64,000 bases of DNA, taken from positions 40,491,832 through 40,555,831 of the forward strand of contig NC_063172.1 in NCBI RefSeq assembly GCF_023159225.1, read 5' to 3'. The notes under the pieces were generated by a model. That model made no database searches, was not told the origin of the DNA, and saw nothing but the letters and a program-made list of their open reading frames with translations. This DNA is from Perognathus longimembris pacificus (lineage: Eukaryota > Chordata > Mammalia > Rodentia > Heteromyidae). The translations under genes were made by a program, and so were the position numbers. Below, in pieces: positions 52,001 through 63,739 of this stretch (the first letter of the stretch is position 1; every line of letters begins with the position of its first letter).

Positions 52001-52646
52001 ATGTGATCTATTTTGGAGAATGTTCCATGTGCTGCCGAAAAGAATGTGTATTCTGTCCTTGCTGGGTGGAATATTCTGTAGATGTCGGTTAAGTCTAGTT
52101 GGTCTATGCAATTGTTTAGTTCTGTGGTTTCTTTGTTCAGTTTTTGGAGTGTTGATCTGTCCAGAGGTGATAGTGGAGTGTTAAAGTCCCCAACTATCAA
52201 TATGTTTGGGTCTATGAGTGTTTTTAGAGCCAGTAGTGTTTGTTTGATGAAGTTGGGTGCTCCTGCATTTGGTGTGTAGATATTTAGGATGGTATTTCTT
52301 CCTGTAGGAGGGATCCTTTTACTAGTATGTAGTAACCTTCTTTGTGTCTTCTTACCTTTTTTAATTTGAAGTCAATTTTGTCTGATACTAGGATTGCAAC
52401 TCCAGCCTGCTTATGGGGGCCATTTGCTTGATAGATTTGTTTCCAGCCTTTCACTTTTAGATGTTTACTTTTGCTGGATAGATGTGTCTCTTGGAGGCAG
52501 CAGAAAGGTAGATCTTGATTTTTGATCCAACTCATGAGCTTATGTCGTTTGATTGGAGAATTAAGTCCATTAATGTTGACAGGATTGAGAGATGATCGTT
52601 TGTTCCTTTCATTATCACTATCTTGTTTAAAGCTGTGTCTTCCCAT
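49083..52646 (-). pseudogene. L1 ORF2 (few frameshifts, one internal deletion)
   Basis: Endonuclease/reverse transcriptase of L1. Endonuclease: NINGLNSPIKRHK (about 52590), QETHLSSKSK (about 52500), VGDFNTPLSPLDRS (about 52192-52150) and the SDHNGI motif with its catalytic histidine (about 51933). Reverse transcriptase: [16 protein letters not shown] (about 51230), [13 protein letters not shown] (about 50975), [15 protein letters not shown] (about 50870; A to E in the usual EKAFDKIQ), and an intact [10 protein letters not shown] (about 50554). Then EENF joins IIKL near 50298: about 270 bp present in other copies are missing. C-terminal Cys/His region [18 protein letters not shown] at about 49520-49470; stop at 49083. 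Frameshifts and stops make it non-functional as it stands. Confidence 0.93.
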
Positions 52647-52664
52647 TTCTTGATCTGATATTTA

Positions 52665-53764
52665 CTAATTAGGGTTCATTTCTCTGTCTGTGTTGGGATC
52701 TTGATTATTTTCCCTGTATAGTACATCTTTAAGGATTTTGTGTAAAGCTGGTTTGGTGGAGATATATTGTTTCAGTTTTTCCTTATTGTGGAAGACTTTT
52801 ATTTGACCTTCGGCTATGAAGGAGAGTTTGGCTGGGTACAGAATTCTTGGTTGGTAGTTATTTTTATTTAGAGTTTGGTATACTTCATTCCAGGCTCTCC
52901 TTGCTTTCATGGTCTCTGCTGAGAAGTCTGGGGTAATTCTGATTGCTTTTCCTTTATATGTGATTGTTTTCTTTGCCCTAACATCTTTGAGTATTTTTTC
53001 CTTGCACTCTGCTGAAGCTGTTTTGATCACAATGTGTCGGTGGGATGTCCTATTCTGGTCTGGTCGATTTGGGGTTCTAAATGCTTCTTGTATCTGTATA
53101 GGCCTTTCCTTCTGGATATTTGGGAAGTTCTCAGCTAATATTCTGTTAAATAGGTTGCCTATGCCATTAACCTCTTTCTCCAAGTTTTCCTCAATACCTA
53201 TTATCCTTAAATTGGGCTTCCTGATCGTGTCTTGAATCTCCTGTAGTGATCTGTTTTGTTGATTGGACTGGATTTGTATTGATTTTTTTTATCTTTCTCC
53301 ATAGATTCTAGTGAATCTTCAGCTCCTGAGATTCGATCCTCTGCTTCAGTTTGTCGGGACTGTAGGCTAGCTACTTGATTTTGAATCTCTTTTCCTTCTG
53401 ACTGGTCTTTCCTGATGATTTCCATGTCATTTCTTAGGTCCTGTATGGACTTCTTTACTTCATTAACTTCATTAATTTGGTGTTGAGTGCTCTCTCTCAA
53501 ATCTTTAAGCTGGTTAGCCATCTTTTCATTTGACTCTTGAAGCTCATTTATCTTTCTATTTGTGGATGCCATGAAATTCTCCATTAATTTTTGCTTTGCC
53601 TCCTCACGCTCTAACATAATTGACTGAAGAGATTCAAACTTTTCATTTATCATGTTTATCAGTAGACTTTGTAGAGCATTTTGGGGGTTCTCTTCTATGT
53701 CTTTGATTGACTGCTCTGCTTCCTGCTTGTTTTGAGTGGGGGATAAGACTTCATTGTTTGCCAT
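52665..53764 (-). pseudogene. L1 ORF1 with a single main frameshift
   Basis: RNA-binding ORF1p. The likely start is MANNEVLSPTQNKQ at 53764. A long heptad-rich coiled coil follows (about residues 30-150, IKDIEENPQNAL to GAEDSLESMEKDKK). The RRM/C-terminal part follows in another frame (EKEVNGIGNLFNRILAENFP; IRITPDFSAETMKARRAW; PAKLSFIAEGQIKVFHNKEK) to a stop at 52665. The frame change lies in an A/T-rich stretch near 53265-53300. Total about 366 codons, within the usual L1 range. Confidence 0.92.
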
Positions 53765-54850
53765 CTTTCTTGTGTTTCTTCTGCCCATTTGAATTGGGAA
53801 TGCCAGTCTACCAGCACCTGTGAGCACTAAGACCCCACGCAGCCCTTACCAAGCACTGTTGTGTAAATCTTACAAGTTCACAATTATATACAGAGAACTT
53901 GTATACCTGTATATAAAGTTAGATTTGGTGTTCCTAAAGAATACAATTTCAATATAACAACCGATCCTGGGCCCTGTATTCAGTAGTTACTTATTTACTG
54001 TTACAACCCTATACGCAATTCTTTTTTTATATTAAGTTCTTTTAGGACTGGCTTTCTCTATGAACGCCTTTGATTCACTCATATTAAGCTGGGATACCCT
54101 CTATCCAATAACCAGGAGTCAATGGAACCTGGAGGTCCAGGCAGTAAGTCAGGAGGGTAAGTTGGAGGTAGTATAGAGAATAGTGTAAAATGTATTGGGG
54201 GAATGGTGGTGATTTTGGTTTAGTTTCAGTGACGTGCAAATGTGGAGAAGAGTAGAATCAGTAGAAAGAACAAGGTTAAAATGATAGACACTGGAGAATT
54301 AGCAGAAAAGAGTGGAGGTGTTATTCATAGGAAAGTAATTTTTAAAGAAAGAGAACGCAAAGAGAGAAATAAAGTAAAAATACTGGAAGACAGATACACA
54401 AAACAGAAAAATTATTATAAAAAGAAGAAAAAGTAAATAAAAAGCAAAAAAAAAAACAGAAAAGGAAGAACCCAAACAAATAAACAAACAAAAAAAAAAC
54501 TTGATAAAACAAACCGGTAAAAATGGAAAACAAACAAACAAATAAAAAACAAACAAACAAAAAAAACAACCAATGATGTTTCAGATGTGAAAAAATTAAA
54601 AAGAAAATTAAAAAAATGTTTTAAAAGAAAAAGAAAAAAAAAATTGGAGTCCTGCTTGTTTGGGTGGTTTCTCCCCAGTCTCTGGTTTCCCTGCAATGGT
54701 CTGCAGTCTATTTTCCTGATTCGCTGGTTTGACTTGATTTCAGTTTGCAAGGGGTGGATCTGTTCTGACCCTTCTCCCCTGTTGGTGCAATCCTGGGTCT
54801 CTGAGGTTCGCACAGTTTGCAGGTGGGCCTTGGCATCCTGCTGTCTCTGC
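53765..54850 (-). promoter_or_regulatory. Partial L1 5' UTR
   Basis: Matches the 5' UTR of the plus-strand L1 in reverse: 53840-54230 to about 41700-41240, and 54650-54780 to about 40920-40790. An A-rich segment lies between (54400-54640). The first ~0.9 kb of the full 5' UTR is missing. Confidence 0.75.
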
Positions 54851-54893
54851 AATGTCTGTGAGACTTTTATCTCTAATAAACTACTCAGAAAAA
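54851..54893 (+). mobile_element. Composite SINE, left remnant
   Basis: CTGTGAGACTTTTATCTCTA... to ACTACTCAGAAAAA is the middle of the B1-like/ID-like SINE (compare 63837-63876). The ID-like remainder continues at 55101 after an L1 tail. Confidence 0.7.
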
Positions 54894-55100
54894 AACCAAT
54901 GCAACAGCAATACTTAAAAGATAATATGCTGTAAAACAAGTGTACCACTCAGAGGTGTGGTGGGCATTGGGGAGGGGGGAAGTTGGGAGAAAAAGAAGGA
55001 GGTTACCAGTTTGATAAGAAATGTAATCACTTCCTTAGGGGTGAAACTGTAACCCCTCTGTACATTACTACTTTGACAATAAATAAATTAAAAAAATTAA
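54894..55100 (+). mobile_element. Short L1 3' UTR inserted in a SINE
   Basis: L1 tail from CCAATGCAACAGCAATAC to TTTGACAATAAATAAATT with A-rich end, about 200 bp. It lies exactly at the A-rich linker of a composite SINE. Confidence 0.82.
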
Positions 55101-55205
55101 AAGCCAGAAGTGGTGCTGTGGTTTAAGTGGTAGAGCACTAGCCTTGAGCACAAAGTGTCTCAAGGGCAGCATCCAAGCCCTGAGTTCAAGCCCCAGGACT
55201 TGAAC
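55101..55205 (+). mobile_element. Composite SINE, right remnant
   Basis: GCCAGAAGTGGTGCTGTGG ... CCCTGAGTTCAAGCCCCAGG is the ID-like right half of the SINE begun at 54851. Confidence 0.8.
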
Positions 55206-55242
55206 ACGCACATGCGCGCGCGCGCACACACACACACACACA
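55206..55242. repeat. (CG)n(CA)n microsatellite
   Basis: Short GCGC run followed by about nine CA units at the end of the SINE. Confidence 0.93.
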
Positions 55243-55480
55243 GTTAGCAGGGCATAATTGGGCATAATTGTGCACACTGCAATTTCCAGAGCATGAGATT
55301 CAAGGCTTGCCTGGTAAAGTATGAGACTATCTGAAAGATTAACTAAAAATATAGCATTGGGGATTGGCGGTGCAACAGGAAGATCATTTGCCTTACAAGA
55401 ACATGGCCCTGACTTCAGTATTCAGTAGAGCTAACTACCCCTCACCCCACTAAAGAGCTCAGCTAGGCAGAAATAAAAAT
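55243..55480 (+). mobile_element. Old composite SINE
   Basis: B1-like start (GTTAGCAGGGCATAATTGG) followed by an ID-like part (GGGGATTGGCGGTGCAACAGG ... CTTACAAGAACATGGCCCTG). Strongly diverged. Confidence 0.55.
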
Positions 55481-56044
55481 TTTCTCATAGTCAACGAAAA
55501 ATGAAATGTTTGGAATTTCCTAGATATATTATCAGATCCATTATTCTATTAAATAGATCAGAAAAGTTACTTTGACTTTTATTTGTTAAATCTATACTTT
55601 GTTAAAATGGCAGATTATATTTTCAATATGCTGGCATTTTCATAGTGTGTATTCATTGATTATTGAGAAATTCAATCAGTGATTAAGCAGAAAATTAAAA
55701 TATTATCATAAAATAGTTATTTTAACACTTTGTTTAGAATTTTAGTTTAGTTACTGTAACAATGATAGTATTCACAGCAAATTTAACTTTCCTACTCATA
55801 AGGGATTTTTTTTTGTTCCTTCAGGAAATGTACTAAAATGGAAAAAAAATTAAAAATTAAAATTATTTTAAGTAGTCATATAAAGGAGTTGCCATTCACA
55901 AAATCAGTTTAGTATTCATGCACTTAAAAACAACATTGATTATATCCACATTAAATTCTTCCTTCTATTTAAATCTATTGTTTTTAAGCACTAAGTATAC
56001 AATTAAAGAAATATAAACACTAGTAAATCTCTTTCCATCGATCT
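55481..56044. other. Unique DNA, nothing recognised
   Basis: About 560 bp of AT-rich sequence. Confidence 0.45.
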
Positions 56045-56205
56045 TTTTAAGTCAATTAATTTATTAGTTTATTGTGAAGGTGATGTACAGAGGGGTTACA
56101 GTTTCATATGTAAAGCAGAGAGTACATTTCCTATCAAACTTGTTACCTCCTCTCTCATTTTTCGCCCACCTTCCACCTTCCCTAAGTACCTCCCTTCCCC
56201 AACCA
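56045..56205 (-). mobile_element. L1 3' UTR fragment
   Basis: Reverse of the L1 tail: GATGTACAGAGGGGTTACAG, then CTTGTTACCTCCTCTCTCAT and a C-rich block. Confidence 0.87.
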
Positions 56206-56340
56206 TTGGTCTTTTTATAAATTATTTATGTGTAAAATAATAAAAGAATGAATTGTTTTAATAAATATATGAAAATAAGGATGACACTATGAAGTTCACA
56301 TAAAATGTATTAGTATGAAAAAATTTAGGAGGAAAGGAAG

Positions 56341-57302
56341 CTTAAAATCCTGGTGAATAGACCTTATAGAAAACTAAAGTTAGATCCTTACATAGAACCC
56401 TGCCACAGAATCAATTCCAAATGTATCAAAGACCTCAACATAAAAGCAGATACCCTGAAAACATTACAGGAAGAAATAGGGGAAACACGAGGTATCCTTG
56501 CCACAGGTCAAACTTTCTTAATAAAGACCCAGAAACCTAACAAATCCAAGAAAGGCTGGACAAATGGGATTGCCTTAAATTGAAGAGCTTCTGCATGGCA
56601 AAGGACATAGCTTACAAGACAAAGAGAAAGCCCCCAGACTGGGAAAAGATCTTCAGTGGCCATGCAACAGAGAAGGGCCTTATATCTAAAATATAATTAG
56701 AAATAAAAAATTAACCATTCCCCCCAACAAATCCTCAAAAAAACAACTTTCCTATTAATAAGTTGGCTAAAGACTTAAAGAGAGACTACTTTGAAGAGGA
56801 CATAAGAATAGCCAATAGACATATGAAGAAATGCTCAAGTCTCTGGCCATAAAAGAAATACAAATCAAAACCACATTGAGATTCCACTTTGCCCCAGTTA
56901 GAATGGCCATTATCAAGAAATCTAATATTAACAAATGCTGGCAGAGATGTGACCAAAAGGGAATGTTACTACACTGTTGGGAGTGTAAACTTCAACCACT
57001 TTGGAAAGCAGTGTGGAGGCTCCTGAAAAGATGAAAAATGGGAATCCCCTATGATCCAGCAATCCCACTTTTGGGCATTTACCAAATTGACCATAAATAA
57101 GGCCATAACAAAAATGCCTACGCAACTATGTTCATTGCAGCATTACTTACCATAGATAAGACATAGAAACAACTCAAATGCCCCTCAGTAGATGAACGGT
57201 TCAAGAAAATGTGATAAGTATACATAATGGAATGTATGCTTCTGTCAGAAAGAATGACATGGCCCCATTCATAAGGAAATAGAAAGACATGGAAAAAAAT
57301 CT
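56341..57302 (+). mobile_element. Old L1 ORF2 fragment, left half of a split L1
   Basis: ORF2 from KLDPYIEPC to the region before the ORF2 end (GACATGGAAAAAAATC at about 57283-57298), with many stops. It continues at 58546. Confidence 0.85.
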
Positions 57303-58545
57303 TATCAACTTGCAAGATAAATAGAAAGTCCTCAGTTTGGGAGAAGATCTTTATTGCCCATACAACAGAATAGGGCCTCATATTAAAAAATACACGTAGA
57401 ACTCAAAAAATTAGTCAAAGAAACAACCACCCCTTAATAAATGGGTTTAAGACTTAAAGAGAGACTTTCTGAGGGGGGAATGAGAATAACCAAGAGGCAT
57501 AGGAAGCAATGCTCAACATCTGGCCATAAAAGAAATGCAAATCAAAACAACATTGAGATTCCATTTCATCTCAGTAAGAATGGCCATTATCAAGAAAACA
57601 ATAAAAACAGATGATGGCAGGGTTGTGACTAAAAGGAAATCCTACTACAAAGTTGGTGGGAGTGTCAACTTGTTCAACCATTCTGGAAAGCAGTGTAGAG
57701 GTTTCTAAAAAGACTAAAAAACATAGAGCTCCCCTATAACCCAGCAGCCCTGCTTTTGGGCATCTTCCCAAAGGATTACAAACAAGACCACACTAAAACT
57801 ACCAGCATAACTATGTTTATCACAGCAAAATTTACCATCACTAAAATATGGAACCAACCCTGATGCCCCCTCAGTGGATGTACGGATCAAGAAAATGTAG
57901 TATATATACACAATGGAACTCTATGCTTCCTTCAGAAAGAGTGACATTGCCCCATTCATAACAAAATGGAAAGACTTGGAAAAAAATCTTCAGTGAAGTG
58001 AGCCACACCAAAACAAACATAGACTCTATGGTTTCCCTCACTGGTAATAAGTTCATGTCTAGGATAGTCCTGGCAGAAGATCATAATACTCAATAGCTAT
58101 GTACAAATGAACACATAAGATGATCCTAAGAAAATGAACTCCAAGTTATAGATATAAATGATTTATCATTGGTGTTATTTTCAACATAGCATGTGAAATT
58201 ATGCATTTTTCTTTTGTTTTTCTTCCCCATGGTTTTACCTGGTTGTCACTGTGACTGATTTGGGTGCCCTGAGTATTGTATATACATTTATTGGAACTAG
58301 GGAATGGAAGGGGAACATCAAAATGGAAAGACAAAGGGTAAAAGGTGAACCAATGCAACAACAATACTTCAAAGACAATATGCTATAAATCAACTGTACA
58401 GATTGGTGAGGTGGGAGGGAATTGGGGAGGAGGGAAGGTGGGAGAAAAATGAGGGAGGAGATAACAAGTTTGATAGGAAATATACTCACTGGGTAACATA
58501 TGAAACTATAGCCCTTTGTATATCACAGTGACAATAAAGAAATTA
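57303..58545 (+). mobile_element. 5'-truncated L1 nested in the preceding L1
   Basis: Starts again earlier in ORF2 (TTGCAAGATAAATAGAAAGTCC) and runs to an L1 tail (GTGACAATAAAGAAATTAAAG). Host sequence on the left ends AAATCTTAT and on the right restarts GAATCATAT, a candidate 8-9 bp duplication with one mismatch. So this is an insertion, not a tandem repeat. Confidence 0.8.
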
Positions 58546-59122
58546 AAGAATCATATTAAGTGAAGTAAACCAGACAAAAAGAAACAGAGATTCCATGGTT
58601 TACCTCATTTTTAATAATTAATATATGTCTAGGACTGTCCTAGCAGAGGATCACAATAGCTTAACAGCTACGTGTATATAATCATATAAGATGATGCAAT
58701 GTGAAATGAACTCCAAGATATAGAAACAAGAAGTTTTCTTTGTTGTTGTTTTAATGTACTATGTGGAATTCTTTCTTTTTTATCACAGTTTTTTTTTAAT
58801 ATGGTTTATCCCTGGTTGTCACTGTGTTTGATATTGGTACCCTGGGTATTGTCTATATTTATTTGACCTAGGGAAGGGAATAGGAACAACAAAATCGTGA
58901 AACAAAGGACAAAGGGTGAACCAATTTAACAGCAACACTCACAAGACAACTTGTTGGAAATGAACTATACAAGTTAGGGCAATTAGGGGAAAGGGAGAGT
59001 GGGAGAAAAATGAGGGAGGAGGTAACATGTTTGATAATGAGGTACTCACCAAGTACCTTATATATGTATCTGTAACCCCTCTGTATATCACCTTGACCGT
59101 AAAATTAAATTTAAAAAATACA
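58546..59122 (+). mobile_element. L1 3' end, right half of the split L1
   Basis: Resumes exactly where 56341-57302 stopped (TATTAAGTGAAGTAAACCAG) and runs through the 3' UTR to CACCTTGACCGTAAAATTAA with A-rich end. Confidence 0.82.
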
Positions 59123-59681
59123 AAAGATAGACAAATGACAATATTCCATTTAAGTGCTCATCAAAATTTAATACATTTTGAGCAGCATAATAAATTTTGA
59201 GACTAGTATTAAAATTTGTAACACAAGAATATTAGCTAATATATCTAATCTGAAGCTAGATTTGAATAAAAGCATTGAGTACTAGTAAATGAATATTTTT
59301 CATTGCAGATTGAAATTAATAATTGGATGGAAAAAAAGCACAATCATCCACTACAGAAACTACCAAAAGTATCATCAGATAATTCTTTGTCTTTCTTTCT
59401 CTGTCTCTGACTATGTCTGTCACTGTGTTTGTATATTTCTCTGTCTCTTTGTTTCTCTTTCTATTTCCACCTGTCTTTCTACTCTAACTCTTCTTAGTGA
59501 GAACACATGAAAATATTATGTTGTCCATGAACAAACCAGGAAAAAGGATCCCTTAGGAGAAGCTTCACAGTCAGCCATGTTGGTCATGAACTTCCCAGCA
59601 TCTATAACTATGAGAAATAGATTTTTCTTGTTTAATCCAAAAGTCATCTATGTCAGAGTAAATAATGTAATATTTTAAATG
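59123..59681. other. Unique DNA, nothing recognised
   Basis: AT-rich, with a CT-rich patch near 59388-59480. No supported gene. Confidence 0.45.
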
Positions 59682-59765
59682 TTTTTTTAAGTATTTGTAC
59701 AAAGGAGTTACCATTGTATTCATAAGCTGCATTGTTCAAAAATACAATGTCTCTCCGTTAATGCA
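59682..59765 (-). repeat. Fragment related to the 24.1-24.4 kb element
   Basis: The reverse complement shares GAATACAATGGTAACTCC and TTTGTACAAATACTTAAAAA with the third unit and end of the element at 24289-24360. Confidence 0.6.
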
Positions 59766-60223
59766 TAATGTAATATCTAATGCTAAAAAGTTAATGACTT
59801 TTGTTTATTGGTTTTGCTTAACTATTAATTTGGAAGTGAATGTATACTAGTACATCAACATTTGAAACTCACTTAAAATTAGAAATATTACTGGACTTCT
59901 GTGTTTAATCAGATAAAAATTTCTTTGGTCAATAAAAATGACTAAATTCTTGAGATTTTGTAAACCAAGGGGAATGGGAGATTTTAGCCTGTATTGGTCA
60001 ACAGTTAGTGAAGTGTTGCAATCTTTGGTAGACATTATGGTCATTGAAAAATATTTACTTTAGTCTACAAGTGTGGAAATTGTAATATATTTGAAACAGT
60101 ATTGAATGAACCATGCCAAAATTCCCAACTATGTGGTAAATAATCCACATGACTCCTTTTCTTTGTTAATATACTATAAATTAGTCTGAATTATCTGAAT
60201 AAAGTACCATTATTAAGTGGCTT
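59766..60223. other. Unique DNA, nothing recognised
   Basis: About 460 bp of AT-rich sequence. Confidence 0.45.
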
Positions 60224-60234
60224 ACAAAGGAGAA

Positions 60235-60426
60235 TTTTTTTTTTTTTTTTGGCCAGTCCTGGGGCTTGGACTCAGGGCCTGAGCACTGTCCCTGGCTTCT
60301 TTTTTGCCACTTGAGCCACAGCGCCACTTCTGGCCCTTTTCTGTATATGTGGTGCTGGGGAATTGAACCCAGAGCCTCATGTACACGAGGCAAGCACTCT
60401 TGCCAGTAGGCCATATCCCCAGCCCC
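60235..60426 (-). mobile_element. Dimeric ID-like SINE, young
   Basis: Reverse dimer with a poly(T) of about 16, flanked by perfect ACAAAGGAGAA copies (60224-60234 and 60427-60437). Compared with its relatives it lacks about 20 bp around the CTCAAGGCTAGCACTC segment of the second monomer. Confidence 0.94.
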
Positions 60427-60437
60427 ACAAAGGAGAA

Positions 60438-61081
60438 ATTTTTATCTCATAGTTTGAGACTTACAAATGCATGATCAAACTGACCTCTGTTCTGATTACA
60501 TTCCTAGTGAGAGAGCTTTCTTTCTAATATACATACAGACTTATTTCCAGATTGAGGAATGAGAGAGAAATAGGAGTTTGAGAAAGAGACAGAGAGACAC
60601 AGGAAGAGATGGTGTCAGAGAGACAGAGACAGATAAATCGAGATAGAGAAAGAAACAGATGAAAGTACTGAGGTATGCATGAAGTAAGCATCTGGAGGTA
60701 GAGAATGAGAGTCTGTACACATTTTATAGAAGGGTCTAAGGAAATGACATAATTTAAAAACAAGCTTCCTCTGGAAAAACGAAGATGTTTTTGGCACCAC
60801 ATTTCCAAATCAGGGATAATGCATGAAGACAAGACATTCTGTAGCACTGACTGCTATTTGAACCAATAGTTGTTAAAGAGCAATGAATGTAGAGGCATTA
60901 TTGCCTTAGTTTGTGAAGTCAAGAAAAACTGGAGGAAATATAACCTATTCTGAGCAGTTCTTACTGGGCTATGGGTAAGAAGTTAGTAAAAGTAATTTAC
61001 ATTTCTTTTTATTTTATGTGTATTAAAAGAATGTCTATTGTAGTCATTGCTTTAAAAGTTTCCATGACATAGGTTTTGAAT
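60438..61081. other. Unique DNA, nothing recognised
   Basis: Includes a GAGA-rich stretch at 60555-60670. The open frame on the minus strand there is low-complexity serine/leucine. Confidence 0.45.
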
Positions 61082-62350
61082 AAAATTCAAATTCTTTATT
61101 TTTAAAAAAATTTTTATTGTCAAACTGATATACAGAGAGGTTACAGTTTCATACGTTAGGCATTGGATACATTTCTTGTACTGTTTGTTACCTCCTCCCT
61201 CATTTCCCACACCTTCCCCCTGTTCTTCTCCCCCCACCAGCTGTGCAGTTGGTTTACACCTAACAGTTTTGCAAGTATTGCTTGTGTAGTCTTCTGTCTT
61301 TTTACTCTGTGTCTCTAGACTTTGGTATTCCCATTTCACTTTCCTAGTTCTAATACCAGTAGACACGGTTCCCAATGTACTCAGATAAGATACAGTGATA
61401 GTGCAGGTACAATCACAGGAAGGGGATACAAGAAGATCAACAACAATAGAAGCTACGGTTTCACATGGCATGTTGAAAGTAATTACAACAGTGATATAAC
61501 AGTCGCTTCCATAACAAGGAGTTCATTTCACTTAGCATCATCTTATGTGTTCATAAGGGTATAGCTATTGGGCTCTTGTGATCCTCTGCTGTGACTAGCA
61601 TAAACCTGTGCTAATTATTCCCTATGAGGGAGACCATAGAGTTCATGTTTCTTTAGGTCTGGTTCACTTCACGTAGTATAATTTCTTCCAAGTCCTTCCA
61701 TTTCCTTGAGAATGTGGCAATGTCATTCTTTCTGATAGAGGCATAAAATTCCATTGTGTATATGTACCACAGATTGAGAAAAGATCTGTACCGACCATAA
61801 AACGGACAAAGGCCTCATATCTAAAATATATGGAGAACTAAAAAAATTACATTCCTCCAAAACAAAACCTCAAAGAACCAATAGCCCCCTCAACAAGTGG
61901 GCTAAAGACTTAAAAAGAGACTTCTCTGATGAGGAAATGAGAATGGCTAAGAGACATATGAAAAAGTGCTCTACGTCATTGTCCAAAAAAGAAATGCAAA
62001 TCAAAACACTGTGATTCCATCTCACCCCAGTAAGAATGTCCTATATCAAGAAAACTAATAATAACAAATGTTGGAGGGGATGTAGCCAAAAGGGAACCCT
62101 ACTTCATTGTTGGTGGGAATGTAAACTGGTTCAGCCACTCTGGAAAGTGGTATGGAGATTCCTCAGAAAGCTAAACATAGAGCTCCACTATGACCCAGCA
62201 GCCCCACTTTTGGGTATCTACCCAAAAGACCACAAACAAGAACACACTAACGCCACCAGCACAAAAATGTTCATCGCAGCACAATTTGTCATAGCTAAAA
62301 TATGGAACCAACCCAGATGCCCCTCAGTAGATGTATGGATCAGGAAAATG
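61082..62350 (-). mobile_element. Second twin-primed (5'-inverted) L1
   Basis: On the minus strand, 61771-61082 is the L1 3' part in sense (from GTGGTACATATACACAATGG to the tail), while 61772-62350 is the preceding ORF2 part in the opposite orientation (from AGATTGAGAAAAGATC to ATGGATCAGGAAAATG). In the consensus the two meet exactly at GAAAATG|TGGTAC. Candidate target duplication AGGTTTTGAAT (61071-61081) / AGGTTTTCAAT (62351-62361), one mismatch. The frame at 62036-62389 is ORF2 C-terminus ([18 protein letters not shown]). Confidence 0.87.
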
Positions 62351-62361
62351 AGGTTTTCAAT

Positions 62362-63739
62362 TTTAAAAGGACTGTCTATAAATTATTAAAGCTATCTCAA
62401 AAAGCAATTTTATAGCATTTACTTTACAGATATTAAGCACAGAATATATATTCTGAATATTCCCCTACACAATGGTTTATTCCTTTTCCTTTTATTTCTT
62501 CTGGGGTTTGGAGAATTTCTAAAAAATTATACCAAGTTACACAAGGAAAATATTAATCTCTATAATCTGTAAATATAGAATACCAAGAGCCCTTGTCACC
62601 ACAACTACTCATGTTATGTTGAGAGAATAGCTACAAGCTTCAAAGATTTAGTTTGCGATTGAGAATGGCTGATAAAACTACCTTGAAAAGTCTTATAGTT
62701 GTTCTTATAATATTTTTTACGTGAAAAAATTTCACCAGCCCACAGTTTCAAATAATTTATCTGAACTAAATGATTAAAAATCATTACGTATCTCCTTCTG
62801 AGTTATCTAAAAGTAAATGATATGTCATGGCTCACATTAATACCATTCAATAAGGCAAGAATGGCGAACAAAGATAAAAATATTGTCTCCACTTTCTTGT
62901 TTTACATGGCTTGGCTTCCTGTCCTTACCCTGTGGTCAATACCATATATTCACTTCTAATGGATGTATTAAATGCCAGCAATAGAGAAGTAGTAAGGGGA
63001 TCATTTTTGTCTAAATGTAGGAATAAAACTCTGCTATAATATCCATATTTGTTCATTGAATAAAACATCTTTCTCCATTTTAAAACTCTTAGGACACTAA
63101 AAGCTAAATTTCAAGAGGTAAACGTTGTCATGCCCACAGGAAAAATTCACTCACTCTTAGTTAACAGGTCCATTCCAGTCTTGTCCTCTTTGTTCAAACT
63201 GTCAATCATGACAGTTCCCTTAGGAGTTAAATTTAGACCACTAAGTGATTTCATGTAGGCTCCTGAACTGCCTACAGACGTGAGCAACTATCAATCATTA
63301 TTGATGTGATTTTGACAGACTGTCCTGCGAATAAAAGGCCTTAAATCCCACAACCAATCCTCTGGAATTTTGTACTCCCCTCAAACATAAATAAATGTTC
63401 TGGAATAGATGGAATAGTGATTTTTTTTTCTGCAGACTTGAATGCTGCAAGGAAAAGATGTGGTAAAAATCCTTTTCCATGTGTTGATCAGAAAGAGTTT
63501 GTAAAGGTCTTAAACTGAATTGTTGTGACTGTAAGAAACAGCTTCATAAATAGTAGCATTTGGCAATCATGCCCCACAAAGTACAGACTTAGAGTGTAAT
63601 TTCTGGATGGCATATGGACTTTTCCTGTTGGCACAATAGTCTAGGATGATGTAGGATATGTACTCCCTCCTTCTAGTTATTAAAAGCAAAATTTCGGAAA
63701 AACTTTTGAAAATTCTAATAAATGTGGAAATAAAAGAAA
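62362..63739. other. Unique DNA, nothing confirmed
   Basis: About 1.4 kb without recognised repeats. A short minus-strand frame at about 63165-63290 ends next to a GTGAGT and is discussed as a finding, not called as an exon. Confidence 0.45.

Larger units (their letters stand above)
48938..54850 (-). mobile_element. Nearly full-length L1, 3'-truncated, younger
   Basis: Reads on the minus strand from a partial 5' UTR (54850) through ORF1 and ORF2 into the first part of the 3' UTR. It stops at 48938 in the middle of the 3' UTR (at TTTCAACATCCC on the minus strand). There is no purine/G-rich block, no poly(A) and no target duplication. ORFs are interrupted only a few times, so it is younger than the plus-strand copy. 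At the other end it meets a SINE fragment at 54851. Confidence 0.92.

Noticed and set aside
54299..54948. Phe/Leu-rich minus-strand frames of up to 177 codons resembling membrane proteins
   Set aside because: They translate the A-rich part of an L1 5' UTR in reverse; hydrophobicity comes from TTT codons.
57303..59122. Tandem array of three L1 tails
   Set aside because: The outer pieces (56341-57302 and 58546-59122) fit together as one host L1, so the middle one is a nested insertion, not a tandem amplification.
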